Shown here piece after piece: positions 11,416 through 22,128 of a stretch of DNA of 64,000 bases. Position numbers and translations under genes: made by a program. Within the stretch, counting starts at the first letter, position 1. Each line of letters begins with the position of its first letter. Under the pieces are notes generated by a model, which worked only from the letters and a program-made list of their open reading frames with translations, did no database searches and had not been told where the DNA came from. Source of the stretch: Posidonia oceanica (lineage: Eukaryota; Streptophyta; Magnoliopsida; Alismatales; Posidoniaceae); NCBI GenBank assembly GCA_037176725.1, contig JAZBRS010000020.1, positions 55,890,001 to 55,954,000 on the forward strand, written 5' to 3'.

Positions 11416-11879
11416 CCTTCTGAACCTCTACATAGCACTTTGTTGCATATCACTTGCATTGCATGCATTGTTTTCGCTCCATGTTTTCCGCGCATGTAGA
11501 TTAGGACTTCCCCTCTTGCCTATCTACTCTACTCCCTCTTTTCGCGTATTCTTAGTGTCTTTGAGTTGAGTTTTCCTTGGATTCACTACTAATCGCGGCC
11601 TTCTTCCCCCTTTTCCACGATCCGATTGCACCGCGAGCTTTGGGCAGCGTGCAAGACACATCGTGGGACGGTTTAGTGGGAAATAGTCACAGAATAGTGG
11701 TGATCTCTCTGCTTGCTTTCTTTCCCCTTTGCAGGTCTTCACACCTGCATTGCGTGGTCCTTAGGCGGTGTTTGTTTTCACACTTACATCGCTTGCCTCT
11801 CCTTACTTGTTTTATTTTTCCCCTTTGCATGTTTTTACATCTGCATTGCATGGCTTTTACGAAGTTTTGTTTCGCTTGT

Positions 11880-12200
11880 TCTTACATCGCTTGTTTTCCT
11901 TCGCTCTTGCACCGTTTTGCGTGCCGGCATCTGTTTTCGCCTATTTTTGCACCATTTTGCTTGCCAGCATCTGTTTTCACCCATTTTTGCATCGTTTTGC
12001 GCGCCTGCATTTGTTTTTACTCATTTTCATGCTGCTTTGGGTGTCCGCATCTGTTTTCGCCTGTTTTCGCACCGTTTTACGTGCCAGCATATATTTTCGT
12101 TTGTTTTCGCACCGTTTTACATGCCCGCTTTCCTTTTCGCTTGTTCTTGCACTGTTTTGCATGCCTGCTTTTGTTTCTTGCACTGTTTTGCGTGTTTGAC
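11880..12200 (+). repeat. LTR minisatellite of E2 (GCACCGTTTT units)
   Basis: Degenerate 30-60-bp units with GCACCGTTTT(G/A)CGTGCC separated by TGTTTTCGC words. GCAC/GTGC flank the CGTTTTAC-type loop, so each unit can fold. Long Phe/Cys-rich frames here are artefacts. Confidence 0.75.
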
Positions 12201-12894
12201 ATTGTTTTCCTTTGCATGTCGCTTGCATGTGTATGGTTTTACCGCTGTTTTGTTTTATCACTTGCATTTGCATTTAAGGCAGTGATGCTTACTGCCTGGA
12301 ATTCTCACGAACCACGGTTCGCCCGGTTCAGAACACAGACAGTGCTGCTAAGCACTTAGACTACACGTTTAATTCCTTGCACGCATTTCATCACTTAGAG
12401 CACACCTTTGAGCATCAAATTAGGCATTCATGACACTTAGGCATTCAAAGTATGCATTTCCCTACGTATGCGAGCGTAAGCCTAGAAAGACCGATTCTCT
12501 AGTGTGTCGGAGGTGCCTAACACCTTCCCTGCACGTAACAAGAGTCCTTGCCCTTTCTCATGGCCCGCAATGACCATATTGCCCTTATCCTAGGCACGAG
12601 TCACATCATTTGCATCCCATTGCATATCATTTCTTTTGCATTGCATCTTTTGCTTGGTTTTGCGTGTTTATTCATGCATTTCCTCGATTTTCCTTATCTC
12701 TTGACTTAATAGACATGGTGGCGACTCTGATTTGTCTTATCTTCTTCTTTTCCTGCTCTTTTTTCCCTTTTTTTGGTGTTTTCGAGCCAAGTCTTCCTTC
12801 TCGGATGCACCCGCTAATAGTGAACCTGATTCTGATCGGTGCATGTGAGCTTTGGCATTGTGCATGGACGATCTGAACACCGGGATTACTACAG

Positions 12895-12912
12895 TGGCGA
12901 CTTTGCTGGGGA
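12895..12912 (+). other. Primer-binding site of E2 (tRNA-Arg type)
   Basis: TGGCGACTTTGCTGGGGA, one base after the LTR end, differs from the D PBS by two C-to-T changes. It matches the tRNA-Arg 3' end and shows that the LTR at its left is a 5' LTR. Confidence 0.8.
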
Positions 12913-13569
12913 TACTAGACTCCGGCTTCCGTTTTGGTTTTCGCTCGCTTGCATTTTGCATCTTTGTTTGCCATTATGCCTTTGTCTGCCTTGTCTACTT
13001 GCTTAGCTCCCTTTAATTGCCTTATTCATTTACTTATCGCATTGCTCTTTAATTGTTATCTCAGCATTTATTTACTTTATCCGCTTTATTCGCTGTCTTA
13101 ATTCAAGTACTTCCTTTATTCCAGCATTCCATTGCCATGCTTACTTGATTATTGCTTTAATTCATGCCTTTTGTCTGATGCTTGGTTTATTTTACACAAG
13201 TATGCTATGTCACTACACTGATGCACATGCTATGCCTTACCTGCCTTTTGTTGTGCTGATTGCTTTCCACTTTCACTATCATGTCCACAAACACTTGCAC
13301 ATGCCATGTGCATGCCTTTTGCCTTGTTGCGTGATTGTTTGCATGCCATGTTTGTCTATCTCTTTCCCCTTTGCATATGCCATGCCTAGGATAGTAGAAA
13401 CATGTTTGCTTCCCCTTTGCTTAATTTAAAAGCTACAATAAAGCCAAGCAATAACATCTAAGCACAACTAGAGCCAATAACTTGCAATTTTCCCCCTTTG
13501 GTTAATAAAACGCAAGTAAAACACTTTAAAGCATTTTGCATGTTTGATTCATTTTAGAAAGCATGCATC

Positions 13570-13840
13570 CTCTCTTCTGAGTCCACCCACAGTCTGCGAA
13601 AGACAGTCCCGGCCTCTTGCCCAATGCTTTGGCATGGCGCTAGTCAGTCAGTCTGTCCCCCTTGTCCAGGGGTCGTGTCGGTGCTAGTGGAGGGTACCAC
13701 CCATGCTTCGGCAGGGGCGAGGCCACCAATGCACCACCTCGTTACTGCCTGAGCTTTGGGCCAAGATTCAGACAGGGACCCACCTTTTTTGACCTGGAGT
13801 CTGTCTAAATCCCATTACCCATGAGTGCGTCCTAGTAGGT
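13570..13840 (+). other. Conserved leader block of E2
   Basis: Homologous to 3963-4215 and 51490-51720. The stem-loop at 13700-13717 pairs CCCATGC with GCAGGGG around a TTCG loop with one A-G mismatch. CCCC...GGGG at about 13657-13672 forms a second small stem. Noncoding; possible RNA signal. Confidence 0.5.
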
Positions 13841-15656
13841 CATCTACTCAGGACATGCATGGTGAGAGAGCGCATTCTAGGGCATTCATATGCACGTATG
13901 CCATTCATGCCACTTCTAATAACTCTTTATAGCATTCAACCTCTAACGCCTTCGCTCCTTTTACAGGTAGGTGCGGGATCCGCCGCCTGGACCTTGAGCG
14001 TCCCTCCTCTGTTTCTGAGCTACCCATCGCTTCCAGCAATAGCTCTCCTTTAGGCCTTGCATCTTTGTTTCCTCGTTGCAGCCTTCCCTCACTCAGACTC
14101 GGTCAGCGATGGCCTAGTCTGCTGGTGAGCTCTGCTTTTCTGTCGACTCGGAGGGGTTTACCACTTGGGTTCCTCCGGATTTCACTTCCACTCACTCTAT
14201 GACCACTGTGACACCAAGATTCCACCCTCAGGTGTCTGGGGCACCCTAGTTTATTGCAGACCATTGGCAGACATGCGCCCCTCCAGACCCGGTCGTCGAA
14301 TCTATCTCGATGACCGCCCCTTGCATTCTGGAGGCACCTCTGACCCCTTCGTCCCAGGGTTATGTCGCTCCCGACATCCCTTTTGCTACGACGACCTTTA
14401 CCCTAGGTTCCCGACCTCTTGAGTCTGTCCCCCGGCCAGTCCTGCAATTCAGTGTTCCCACTCACGGGTCCCCTAAAGTGCGGTATCGGCACCTGATGGA
14501 GCTTGCCCACACACTACAGGGTATGGTTCTATCAGTTCGCTCCTCTTGTGTTCCTGCTGCCCCTGAGGTTCCTCTATGGCCTGCTTCTGCACACACTGCA
14601 CTTTCGTCCAAACCATCGCCCTAGCTACACACTACTCCGGTGATGGGGGTGCGGCATCTGTCTCCTGCTTCTGCACAACACTAGGCAGGGGCGAGGCCAC
14701 CAACGCACCACCCCGTTACTACCTGAGCTTTGGGCCAGGATTCAGACAGGGACCCACCTTTTTCTGACCTGGAGTCTGTCTAAATCCCATTACCCATGAG
14801 TGCGTCCTAGTAGGTCATCTACTCAGGACATGCATGGTGAGAGAGCGCATTCTAGGGCATTCATATGCACGTATGCCATTCATGCCACTTCTAATAACTC
14901 TTTATAGCATTCAACCTCTAATGCCTTCGCTCCTTTTACAGGTAGGTGCGGGATCCGCCGCCCGGACCTTGAGCGTCCCTCCTCTGTTTCTGAGCTACCC
15001 ATCGCTTCTGGCAGTAGCTCTCCTTTAGGCCTTTCATCTTTGTTTCCTCGTTGCAGCCTTCCCTCACTCAGACTCGGTCAGCGATGGCCCAGTCTGCTGG
15101 TGAGCTCTGCTTTTCTGTCGACTCGGAGGGGTTTACCACTTGGGTTCCTCCGGATATCACTTCCACTCGCTCTATGACCTCTGTGACACCAAGATTCCAC
15201 CCTCAAGTGTTTGGGGCACCCTAGTTTATTGCGGGCCATTGGCAGACATGCACCCCTCCGGACCCGGTCGTCGAATCTGTCTCGATGACCGCCCCTTGTG
15301 TTCCGAAGGCGCCTCTGACCCCTTCGTCCCAGGGTTATGTCGCTCCCGACATCCCTTTTGCTGCGGCAACCTTTACCCTAGGTTCCCGACCTCTTGAGTC
15401 TGCCCCCCGGTCGGTCCTGTAAATCAGTGTTCCCACTCATGGGTCCCCTAAAGTGCGGTATCGGCACCTGATGGAGCTTGCCCACACACTACAGGGTATG
15501 GTTCTATCAGTTCGCTCCTCTTGTGTTCCTGCTGCCCCTGAGGTTCCTCTATGGCCTGCTTCTGCACACACTGCACTTTTGCCCAGACCATCGCCCCAGC
15601 TACACACTGCTCCGGTGATGGGGACGCGGCATCTGTCTCCTGCTTCTGCACAACAC
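13707..15656 (+). repeat. 975-bp tandem duplication of leader and gag 5' end
   Basis: The sequence at about 13707-14681 is repeated at about 14682-15656 with few differences. Each copy holds the end of the leader, the acceptor TTTTACAG, an ATG for gag and the first part of gag. The first copy starts gag with ATG GCC TAG (14109-14117), the second with ATG GCC CAG (15084-15092). It is a local duplication after insertion, or a reverse-transcription jump. Confidence 0.9.
13955..13966 (+). promoter_or_regulatory. Candidate 3' splice site before E2 gag (first copy)
   Basis: CGCTCCTTTTACAG|GT lies 143 bp before the gag ATG and is repeated at 14930-14941 by the tandem duplication. It corresponds in position to 4341 in E1 and 51882 in D. 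Confidence 0.45.
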
Positions 15657-17129
15657 TATGCACTACATGCAACTCCATTTCCTGGTGATCAGTCCTTCGG
15701 ACTGGTTGGAGCACAGTATCCCACTGGCTTGCTGCCCGGCACGGCGCCTGTGTAGCAACTATTGCCCCAGCACTCTACACCACGCACTGCACAGCATATT
15801 ATCTACCCATCTCCCTTGCATCAGATTCAGAACCCAGCATACATCCCTGCCTACACAGCACCACTACATGGATACGCTGGCCATCCTGTCGCTCCACCAG
15901 GCGACGCAATGGTGGATCCGGAGGAGCACCCCGGTGCGACCCAGATGGTGTATGTGGTCCTTGCCCCTGCTACCTCACCTCTTGTGGCGGTTAATCCAGA
16001 CCCCATCAATGATAGGATGGACATTCTAGAGAAAGCACTACGCCTAGTGCAGGGCAAGGACCACCAATCTTACCAGTTTCGTGACCTCTGTCTCTTTCCC
16101 GAGGTCGCACTCCCTTCGAAGTTCCGCATCTCGGTCTTCGATAAATATAATGGTAAAGGCTGCCCTATTTCGCATTTGAAAATGTACTGCGGGGACCTTG
16201 CTCAGCTTCGGGGTGATGAAAGGCTCCTTATCCGCCTGTTTCAGAAGAGTTTAACCGGCCCCGCACTCAAGTGGTTCACTTCCCTTGACATGGCTGCGGT
16301 TCGAACTTGGACTAATCTTTCTCAGGCATTTCTTGAGCAGTATGCGTTCAACCTCGACTTGATCCCCAAGGGGGAGGATCTTGTCGCCATCCGGTAGAGG
16401 CCCCAAGAGCCATTCGGGGAGTATGTCGATCGCTGGCGCTCTTTAGCCGCCTAGGTCAAAGATAGACCCTCCAAGGAGGATTCTAGCGAGATGATCGTTA
16501 AAGGGGTGCTGCCAGCGACTGGGACCCTGCTTTGCATTCAGCACATCACTAGCCATGCATCACTGATTAGGGCTAGCGTCTGTGTGGAAAGCTTACTGGG
16601 AAGTGGGCATTTCCCCGCACTTTCTGCATTGGCTAGGCAGGCCAACACCTCCAGCAATCGCTGCAGCAGCAACAACAACAACAGCTCTGCTCCTGACTGC
16701 TCCGAACAGTTCACTGAAGCATGCGTCGATCCCCCCGAAGAGCCTGCCTATGCAGAGAGTCAGCTAGACCCTTTTTCGCTAGAGCACGCACCTAATTATG
16801 CACCCACTGAGCACACTGTCACTGTCGAGCCCATGCATCACGTCGCACCCACTCGGCAAGGACTCCATCCAGAGCAAAGACGACCTCGTCGGGCTGAGTA
16901 TGATTACATGCCTCTGCCCAAACCACTGAGCGTCATCTTCTCTCAAGTTGAGTCGCTCCTGAGACTCCCGGTTGTCCGTCCATCACCAAACCCCTCTCCA
17001 TGGTGGCATGATATGGATCAGTTCTGTAATTTCCATCGGGCCACCGGGCACTCGACGGACAACTGCCTCACTCTTCGGGATGCTGTTCAGTGCCTGATCG
17101 ATCACAGGATCATCAGCGTTGGCGAGTAG
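15084..17129 (+). pseudogene. E2 gag pseudogene (Tat/Ogre type)
   Basis: One frame runs from ATG 15084 (MAQSAGEL) to TAG 17127-17129, about 680 codons, close to the length of D gag. It has a Pro-rich N-terminal third; the retrotransposon gag core from DRMDILEKALRL (about 16010) through LLIRLFQKSLTG, LKWFTSLDM and FLEQYAFN; and a finger CNFHRATGHSTDNC near 17026-17067 of the form C-X2-H-X4-H-X4-C. The frame is interrupted at 15222 (TAG), 15420 (TAA), 15753 (TAG), 16395 (TAG) and 16452 (TAG). Where D gives a comparison, these are glutamine codons, so C-to-T decay explains them. No indel is needed. The product would have been the particle structural protein. The upstream duplicate (14109-14681) repeats only the 5' end. 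Confidence 0.9.
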
Positions 17130-17548
17130 GGGCCTGCACACACACATACACCTGCACTTGCACTTGCACACCCTAGTGTAGCTGGCCCTTCCTCTTCTAA
17201 GCCTGCAGGTTTCACAGCTGCCAGAACCTCAGGGGTCTATACCAGACTTTTCTGAGTCCAGCTCTGCCCTAGTGGTTCCTTCTGATTCCATCGGCGCAAT
17301 CCCCTTTTCCTGTCTTTCCTATCTTGTCCGAGGGACGCTCGGAGATGCAACAGCAGCGTCGATAGCGAGCCTAGTTGCAGCGTCGATAGTTAGTTCCTCC
17401 TCCAACTTTTGCAGCTCTAGTGCTCCCTGCACTACTGTCAACAGCTCCAGTAGCCCTAGTGCTCCCCGCACTGCCAATAGTGGACCTCGCCGATAGCATC
17501 AGCAGCATAGGAGCGAACCCAGTGCCTCCCTCCCGAGGTTACTGACAG
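17130..17548 (+). other. E2 sequence after gag, degenerate
   Basis: This stretch follows the gag stop. It has weak similarity to the His-rich tail after the finger of D gag, then Ser-rich degenerate sequence. No protease signature (DNGS, LLGRPW) is present. It ends at the same CTGACAG|GTAAGT context as E1. Confidence 0.5.
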
Positions 17549-17554
17549 GTAAGT
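17549..17554 (+). promoter_or_regulatory. Candidate splice donor after E2 gag (CAG|GTAAGT)
   Basis: Identical to the site at 5783-5788 in E1 within a conserved 20-bp context. It would be the start of an intron or the scar of a pol deletion. Confidence 0.4.
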
Positions 17555-17715
17555 TCTTCTTACATCATTTTTGTTTCCTACATTGTCTTTTCTTTTCGTT
17601 TTGTTTTGTTTTTGTGTTTTCTCGCCTTGCCTGAAGATCATAAAAAGCATAAAATCGATAAAAACCAAAAAACATGCATGATGCATCCCTTTCTGCTTCT
17701 TGCATTCATTCCCTC

Positions 17716-17870
17716 ATTCAGGCTGGCAGCCCTAACTGCTCAACGATAGGTCCGTTAACCTATCATCCTCAAGCTGGCACCCCTAACTACTCGGCGATAG
17801 GTCCGTTAACCTATCATCCTCGGGCTGATATCCCTAACTATTCGGTGATAGGTCCGTCAACCTATCACTC
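17716..17870 (+). repeat. Hairpin array of E2, first block (three units)
   Basis: Three units of about 50 bp of the form GCTGGCACCCCTAACTACTC then GATAGG...CCTATC hairpins with a TCCGT(T/C)AA loop. Same family as 5936-6180. Confidence 0.85.
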
Positions 17871-18149
17871 TGCACATTCTTCTGCACATTTATGCCATCC
17901 TGCACATATCTGTCATCATGCATATCATCTTCTGTACATACATGTCATTTCTTGCATCCTGTAAAAGACAAAAGCACAAAAAAAATCAAGAAAATCAAAA
18001 AACGCAAAAATATTTTCTCGCCTTGCTGCTGGTTTTCCCTTTCTATGATTTCTTAAACCAAAAACCATAAAAAATACAAAACCAATGCAAAAACCTAAAA
18101 ACATGCTTGTCCCTTTCCCTTTTAAAAAATACAAAACCCATAAACACTA

Positions 18150-18900
18150 GTATAATCAGAAACCCAGCTTCGGACAAACAAGTAGCGCCTAGAGGGAGTC
18201 AAGCAGTGACAACCTCAAGCAGGTCTCACCCGAGCAGCGCCATCTCTTGCATGTGGCCACAGAGTGAGACTGAGAACAGAATAGAGCATCTCGCTGTGTT
18301 TCAGAACTCCCAAGAGCAAGATCCATCCTATCAAGAGAGTCCACCAGACATGGAGAGAACCAAAGCAGAGTAGAGCATAGCCAAAGGCTGGCTGTACACA
18401 TTGCAGAGGCTGAAGGTGTACGCCGATCAGCCGAACTCTTAATGCCTCGTCCGAGACTGCTACCCCAAGAGGGCGAAGTCATGCATATCCAAAAGAATAG
18501 AGATCATGTGAGCAAAAGAATATGATAACATAATATGCATGTTGAGCATAAAAGATAAATGAAGAAAGAAGTTGAAGAAAGAAGGCACTCATGAGAGGAG
18601 TGATTCAGACGAGCATCGAAGCCACCTTAGCTTTCAGCTCCAAGCGCCACACTGGCAACTGCACGAGATACTTTATCAGGAGGACCTGGCCCCACCCTCC
18701 GAGCGCAGCAGCACGCTCCAATCCCCTGTGCAGACAACACTTACTTCCCTAGCAGGCTAGATGCAGATCCAGTCACTCATGAGAGGAAAAGAAATCATTC
18801 TGTGAGCGTCAAAAGCGGTAGCCAGTCCCCAAGGAATTGAGATGAAGGCTGTGAAGCTACATCCAACGCTTCTGCTACCCGCATGCAGCCAAAGCCTATA
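18150..18900 (+). other. E2 block homologous to E1 distal block, no recognised gene
   Basis: Matches 6450-7170. It has mixed base composition unlike the flanking A-rich DNA and short open stretches on both strands, but shared stops and indels. No motif of a known retrotransposon or host protein was recognised. The region 18901-19310 that follows also shows no gene. Confidence 0.45.
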
Positions 18901-19309
18901 CTCTGCAAAGCCAAGGCCTCATCCTGAGCCAAGAGTGAGAATGAGAGCCACCGACCACAACTCGGCATGGCGTTGCTAGAGGATCAAGTCTCTTGAGTCA
19001 GAAAGTGTAGAAGCACCCTCTCGGCACAGCCGCTTTTGAGTCCAAAGCCACCAAAACATGCATGCTGTAATATATTGTTATCTTCTTCGCTTCTCCCTGT
19101 TTTCAAAAATTGGAGCCAAGGACGAGCACTTTTGCCTGCCTCGCTCAGAGGCTCCGTGCTTTCAAAGTTTTGCCACCCACCGCATTGGGTAGGTCCTTAA
19201 TGACCTTAGTGTCCCTCGTATGTCGCCTCGTGACGCTGTGAAGCATGCCTGCACTGAGACCAGTGCACACCCACCACAGGGGTTCCTGTCTTCTCTTTGC
19301 ATTCTTCAT

Positions 19310-20060
19310 TCCTTGCATTTGGGCTGGCACCCCTAACTGCTCGGCGATAGGTCCGTCAACCTATCATCCATTCATCCATTCATCTACCCATCCATGCATT
19401 TCGGTGCCAGGGGCACTTCGACTGTCCCCTGGTATCATCCTGATACCAGGGGCATCTTTTTTACTGCCCCATGGTATCGTCCCCCTCCCCCATCGGGCTG
19501 GTAGCCCTAACTGCTCGGTGATAGGTCCGTCAACTTATCACCCTGCATGCATTATTCCATTGCATCCCCCACCGGCATTGCACCTCGCACGGTGAGCCCC
19601 TACATCCATCTCACTGCATTCAGGTTGGTACCCCCAACTACTTGACTGATGAACCTGATAGTTTTGTCTCCACCTTGCATTTTGATGCCATGGGCGCTTC
19701 GCCTGTCTCCTGGTATCGTTCACCAATACCAGGGGCATCTTTTTTGCTGCCCCATGGTATCCCATTTTCATCTGCATTGGGCTGACATCCCCAACTGTCG
19801 CGGGAGTGTCTCTGGACCTCTGCCGCACCTTCTGGTTCGGTATCCCGCTCCCTTTCCACCCTTATTCAGGCTGATAGCCCTAACTATCCGGTGATGAGTC
19901 CGTTAACTCCTCATCGGGTTGATACTCCCTAACTATCCGACGATGAGTCCGCTAACTCCTCATCGGGCTGATAGCCCAAACTATCCGGTGGTGAGTCCGT
20001 CAACTCCTCAGAGGGCCGATACCCCCTAACTATCCGACGATAAGTCCGTTATCTTATCAC
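19310..20060 (+). repeat. Mixed hairpin array of E2, second block
   Basis: Contains GATAGG...CCTATC units (19325-19372, 19500-19545), a long hairpin CCCCTGGTATCA / TGATACCAGGGG at 19426-19452, and a diverged copy of it near 19708-19735. A run of alternating units follows from 19865: GCTGATAGCCC then GATGAG...CTCATC around TCCGTTAA. The order (long hairpin next to small-hairpin arrays) is the same, inverted, as in A (28189) and B (40306). Confidence 0.8.
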
Positions 20061-20079
20061 CCCTTCGTCGTAGTGTAAT

Positions 20080-20555
20080 AGCATTCTGTAGCATGGCATC
20101 AGCATTTCATCATCACCCGAGCATCACGCGCTTAGGATTTGAACCCTAGGCTCGTGTATTGCCTAAGGTATCATCCTTGGCACCCGCAAGACTTTCGCAG
20201 TTTGCCGACTTTGGATGATACTCGTAGTAGTGCGCGGCCTTGGGATCGTTTTCTCGGTTTCGCAAGCCTAGTGTTCCACTGTCTATACACTACATCTTCA
20301 TTGCATAACATCATATAGCTTTCTTGTATCCTCTGTAGAGTCAGTCCTAGTATTGCATTTCATCATTACGCGGACATGGCGTGCTTAGGATCCGAACCCC
20401 TGGTTCGTGTATTGCTTAAGGTACCATTCTCGGCGCCCGTAAGACTTTCGTAGCTTGCCTGCTTCGGATGGCACTTGTAGCAATCCGTGGCCTTGGGATC
20501 GTTTTCTCAGTTCCGCGTGCCCGACGTTCCACTGTTTATACTCTGCATTTCACTG
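20080..20555 (+). repeat. Two diverged ~240-bp direct repeats
   Basis: The segments at about 20095-20320 and 20340-20550 share CGCTTAGGAT, TTGAACCC / CCGAACCC, TCGTGTATTGC, TAAGGTA, AAGACTTTCG, CCTTGGGATCGTTTTCTC and GTTCCACTGT. Each contains, on the minus strand, a pol III B-box-like word (GGTTCAAATCC at 20135-20145; GGTTCGGATCC at 20388-20398). No good A box was found, so no tRNA or SINE is called. Confidence 0.7.
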
Positions 20556-20560
20556 CATAG
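20556..20560. repeat. Left target-site duplicate of A (CATAG), predicted
   Basis: The five bases directly left of A's LTR end. The right copy is expected outside the window. Confidence 0.4.
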
Positions 20561-21289
20561 TGTAGTAATCCCAGTGTTCAGATCGTCCATGCACATTGCC
20601 AAAGCTCACGTGCACCGATCGGAATCAGGTTCACTATTAGCGGTTGTGTCTGAGAAGGAAAACTCAACTCGAAAACACTTAAAATAGGGAAAAAAGGAAA
20701 GAAAAGAAGAAGATAAGAAAAATCAGAGTCGCCACCATGTCTATTAAGTCGGGAGACAAGGAAAACCAGGGAAATGCATGAATAAACACGCAAAACCAAG
20801 CAAAAGATGCAATGCAATGCAATGCAAAAGAAATGAGATGCAAATGAATGCAAATGATATGACTCATGCCTAGGATAAGGGCAATATGGTCATTACGGGC
20901 CAAGAGAAAGGGCAAGGACTCCTGTTACGTGTGGGGAAGGTGTTAGGCACCCCCAACACGCCCAAGAATCGGTCTTTCTAGGCTTACGCTCGCATACGTA
21001 GGGAAATGCAGATTTTGAATGCCTAAGTGCCATGAATGCCTAATTAGATGCTCATAGGTGTGCTCTAAGTGATGAAAATGCAATGCAAGGAATTAAACAT
21101 GCTATCTAAGCGCTCAGCAACGCTGTCTGTGTTCCGAACCGGGCGAACCCTGGTTTGTGAGAACTCCATGCAGTAAGTATCACTGCCCTATATGCAAATG
21201 CAGGCGATAAAATAAAACAGCGGTAAAACCAAGCAATGCAGGCGACATGCAAAGGAAAACGACGTCAAACACACAAAACAGTGCGAGAA

Positions 21290-21560
21290 ACAAAAGCCAG
21301 CACGTAGAACGATGCAAAAACAAAGTCGACATGCAAAACGATGCAAAAAGCAAAGCAGGCACGCAAAACAGTGCGAGAAACAAAGCGGGCACGCAAAACG
21401 GTGCCAAAAACGAAGCGGGCATGCAAAATAGTGCAAGAAATAAAGTCGACATGCAAAACAATGCGAGAAACAAAGCAAGCATGCAAAACGGTGTGAGAAA
21501 CAAAGTCGGCACACAAAACGGTGTGAAAGCAAAACATCGTAAAAGCCATGCAATGCGAAT
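21290..21560 (-). repeat. LTR minisatellite of A
   Basis: Repeated GTGC(G/A)AGAAACAAAG and GGCA(C/T)GCAAAAC words with about 30-bp spacing, the inverted form of the GTTTTGCGTGCC minisatellite. Frames of 120-190 residues on both strands are by-products. Confidence 0.8.
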
Positions 21561-21934
21561 GCAAAAACGTATAAAGGAGAAGAGCAAGAAAAGTAAGGAG
21601 AGGCAAGCGGTGTAAGTGTGAGAACAAACACCGCTTAAGGACCACACAATGCAGATGTGAAGACCTACAAAGGGGAAAGGAAGCAAGTGGAGGAATCACC
21701 ACTATTCTATATGACTGTTTCCCACCAAAGTGTCCCACGATGTATCTCGCACGTTGCCAAAAGCTCGCGGTGCAATCGGATCGTGGAAAAGGGAGAAGAA
21801 AGTCGCAATTAATAGTGAATCCAGGGAAAACTCGATCCAAAACATTGAGAGTATGCGAAAAGAGGAGAAAGAGTGGATAGGGAAGAAAAGGAAGTCCTAA
21901 TCTACATGCTCAGAAAGCGCAAGGCGAAAACGAG

Positions 21935-22128
21935 CCTCTTAGCTCCCATGTATGTGGGAGGACCTGTTTTGCACACCCCTAGGACCCCTTTTACACTTAG
22001 ATCCCTTCTTCTCCCCTATTCTTGAGCATTCTACTTTGAAGGCTGGATATCTTCCGATCGGACCGCCGGATCTTCACAACCAAGCTACCTGGATCACCTC
22101 GATGGAGCGCACTTCAATGCTGACCAAA
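21935..22128 (+). other. Micro-inversion inside the A LTR
   Basis: From TTAGCTCCCATG to ATGCTGACCAA the sequence reads in the plus orientation and aligns with 11190-11385 of the plus-strand LTR E2. Both flanks are in the minus orientation. The splice donor expected next to it is missing. The inversion starts at a CTCCCATG...GGGAG palindrome. Confidence 0.8.

Larger units (their letters stand above)
7175..12893 (+). mobile_element. Element E2, 5' LTR (Ogre/Tat)
   Basis: A complete 5.7-kb LTR, starting TGTTGACACCCC and ending GGGATTACTACA directly before a PBS, so it acts as a 5' LTR. No polypurine tract precedes it: the sequence before 7175 is E1 internal DNA that continues in the homologous E2 copy, which marks an insertion into E1. 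The left third (7200-8560) is extremely A-rich with CCCTA-rich and AATTAAAA-type simple sequence. It is followed by CT-rich DNA, the TGCAT region (9540-11180), a CTCCC...GGGAG hairpin near 11190, a donor, a minisatellite (11880-12200) and the conserved U5 block. Confidence 0.85.

Noticed and set aside
19865..20060. Possible hammerhead ribozyme (TGATGAGTCCG)
   Set aside because: The word resembles the CUGAUGA core, but no CGAAAC partner follows; the segment is explained by the GATGAG/CTCATC hairpin array.
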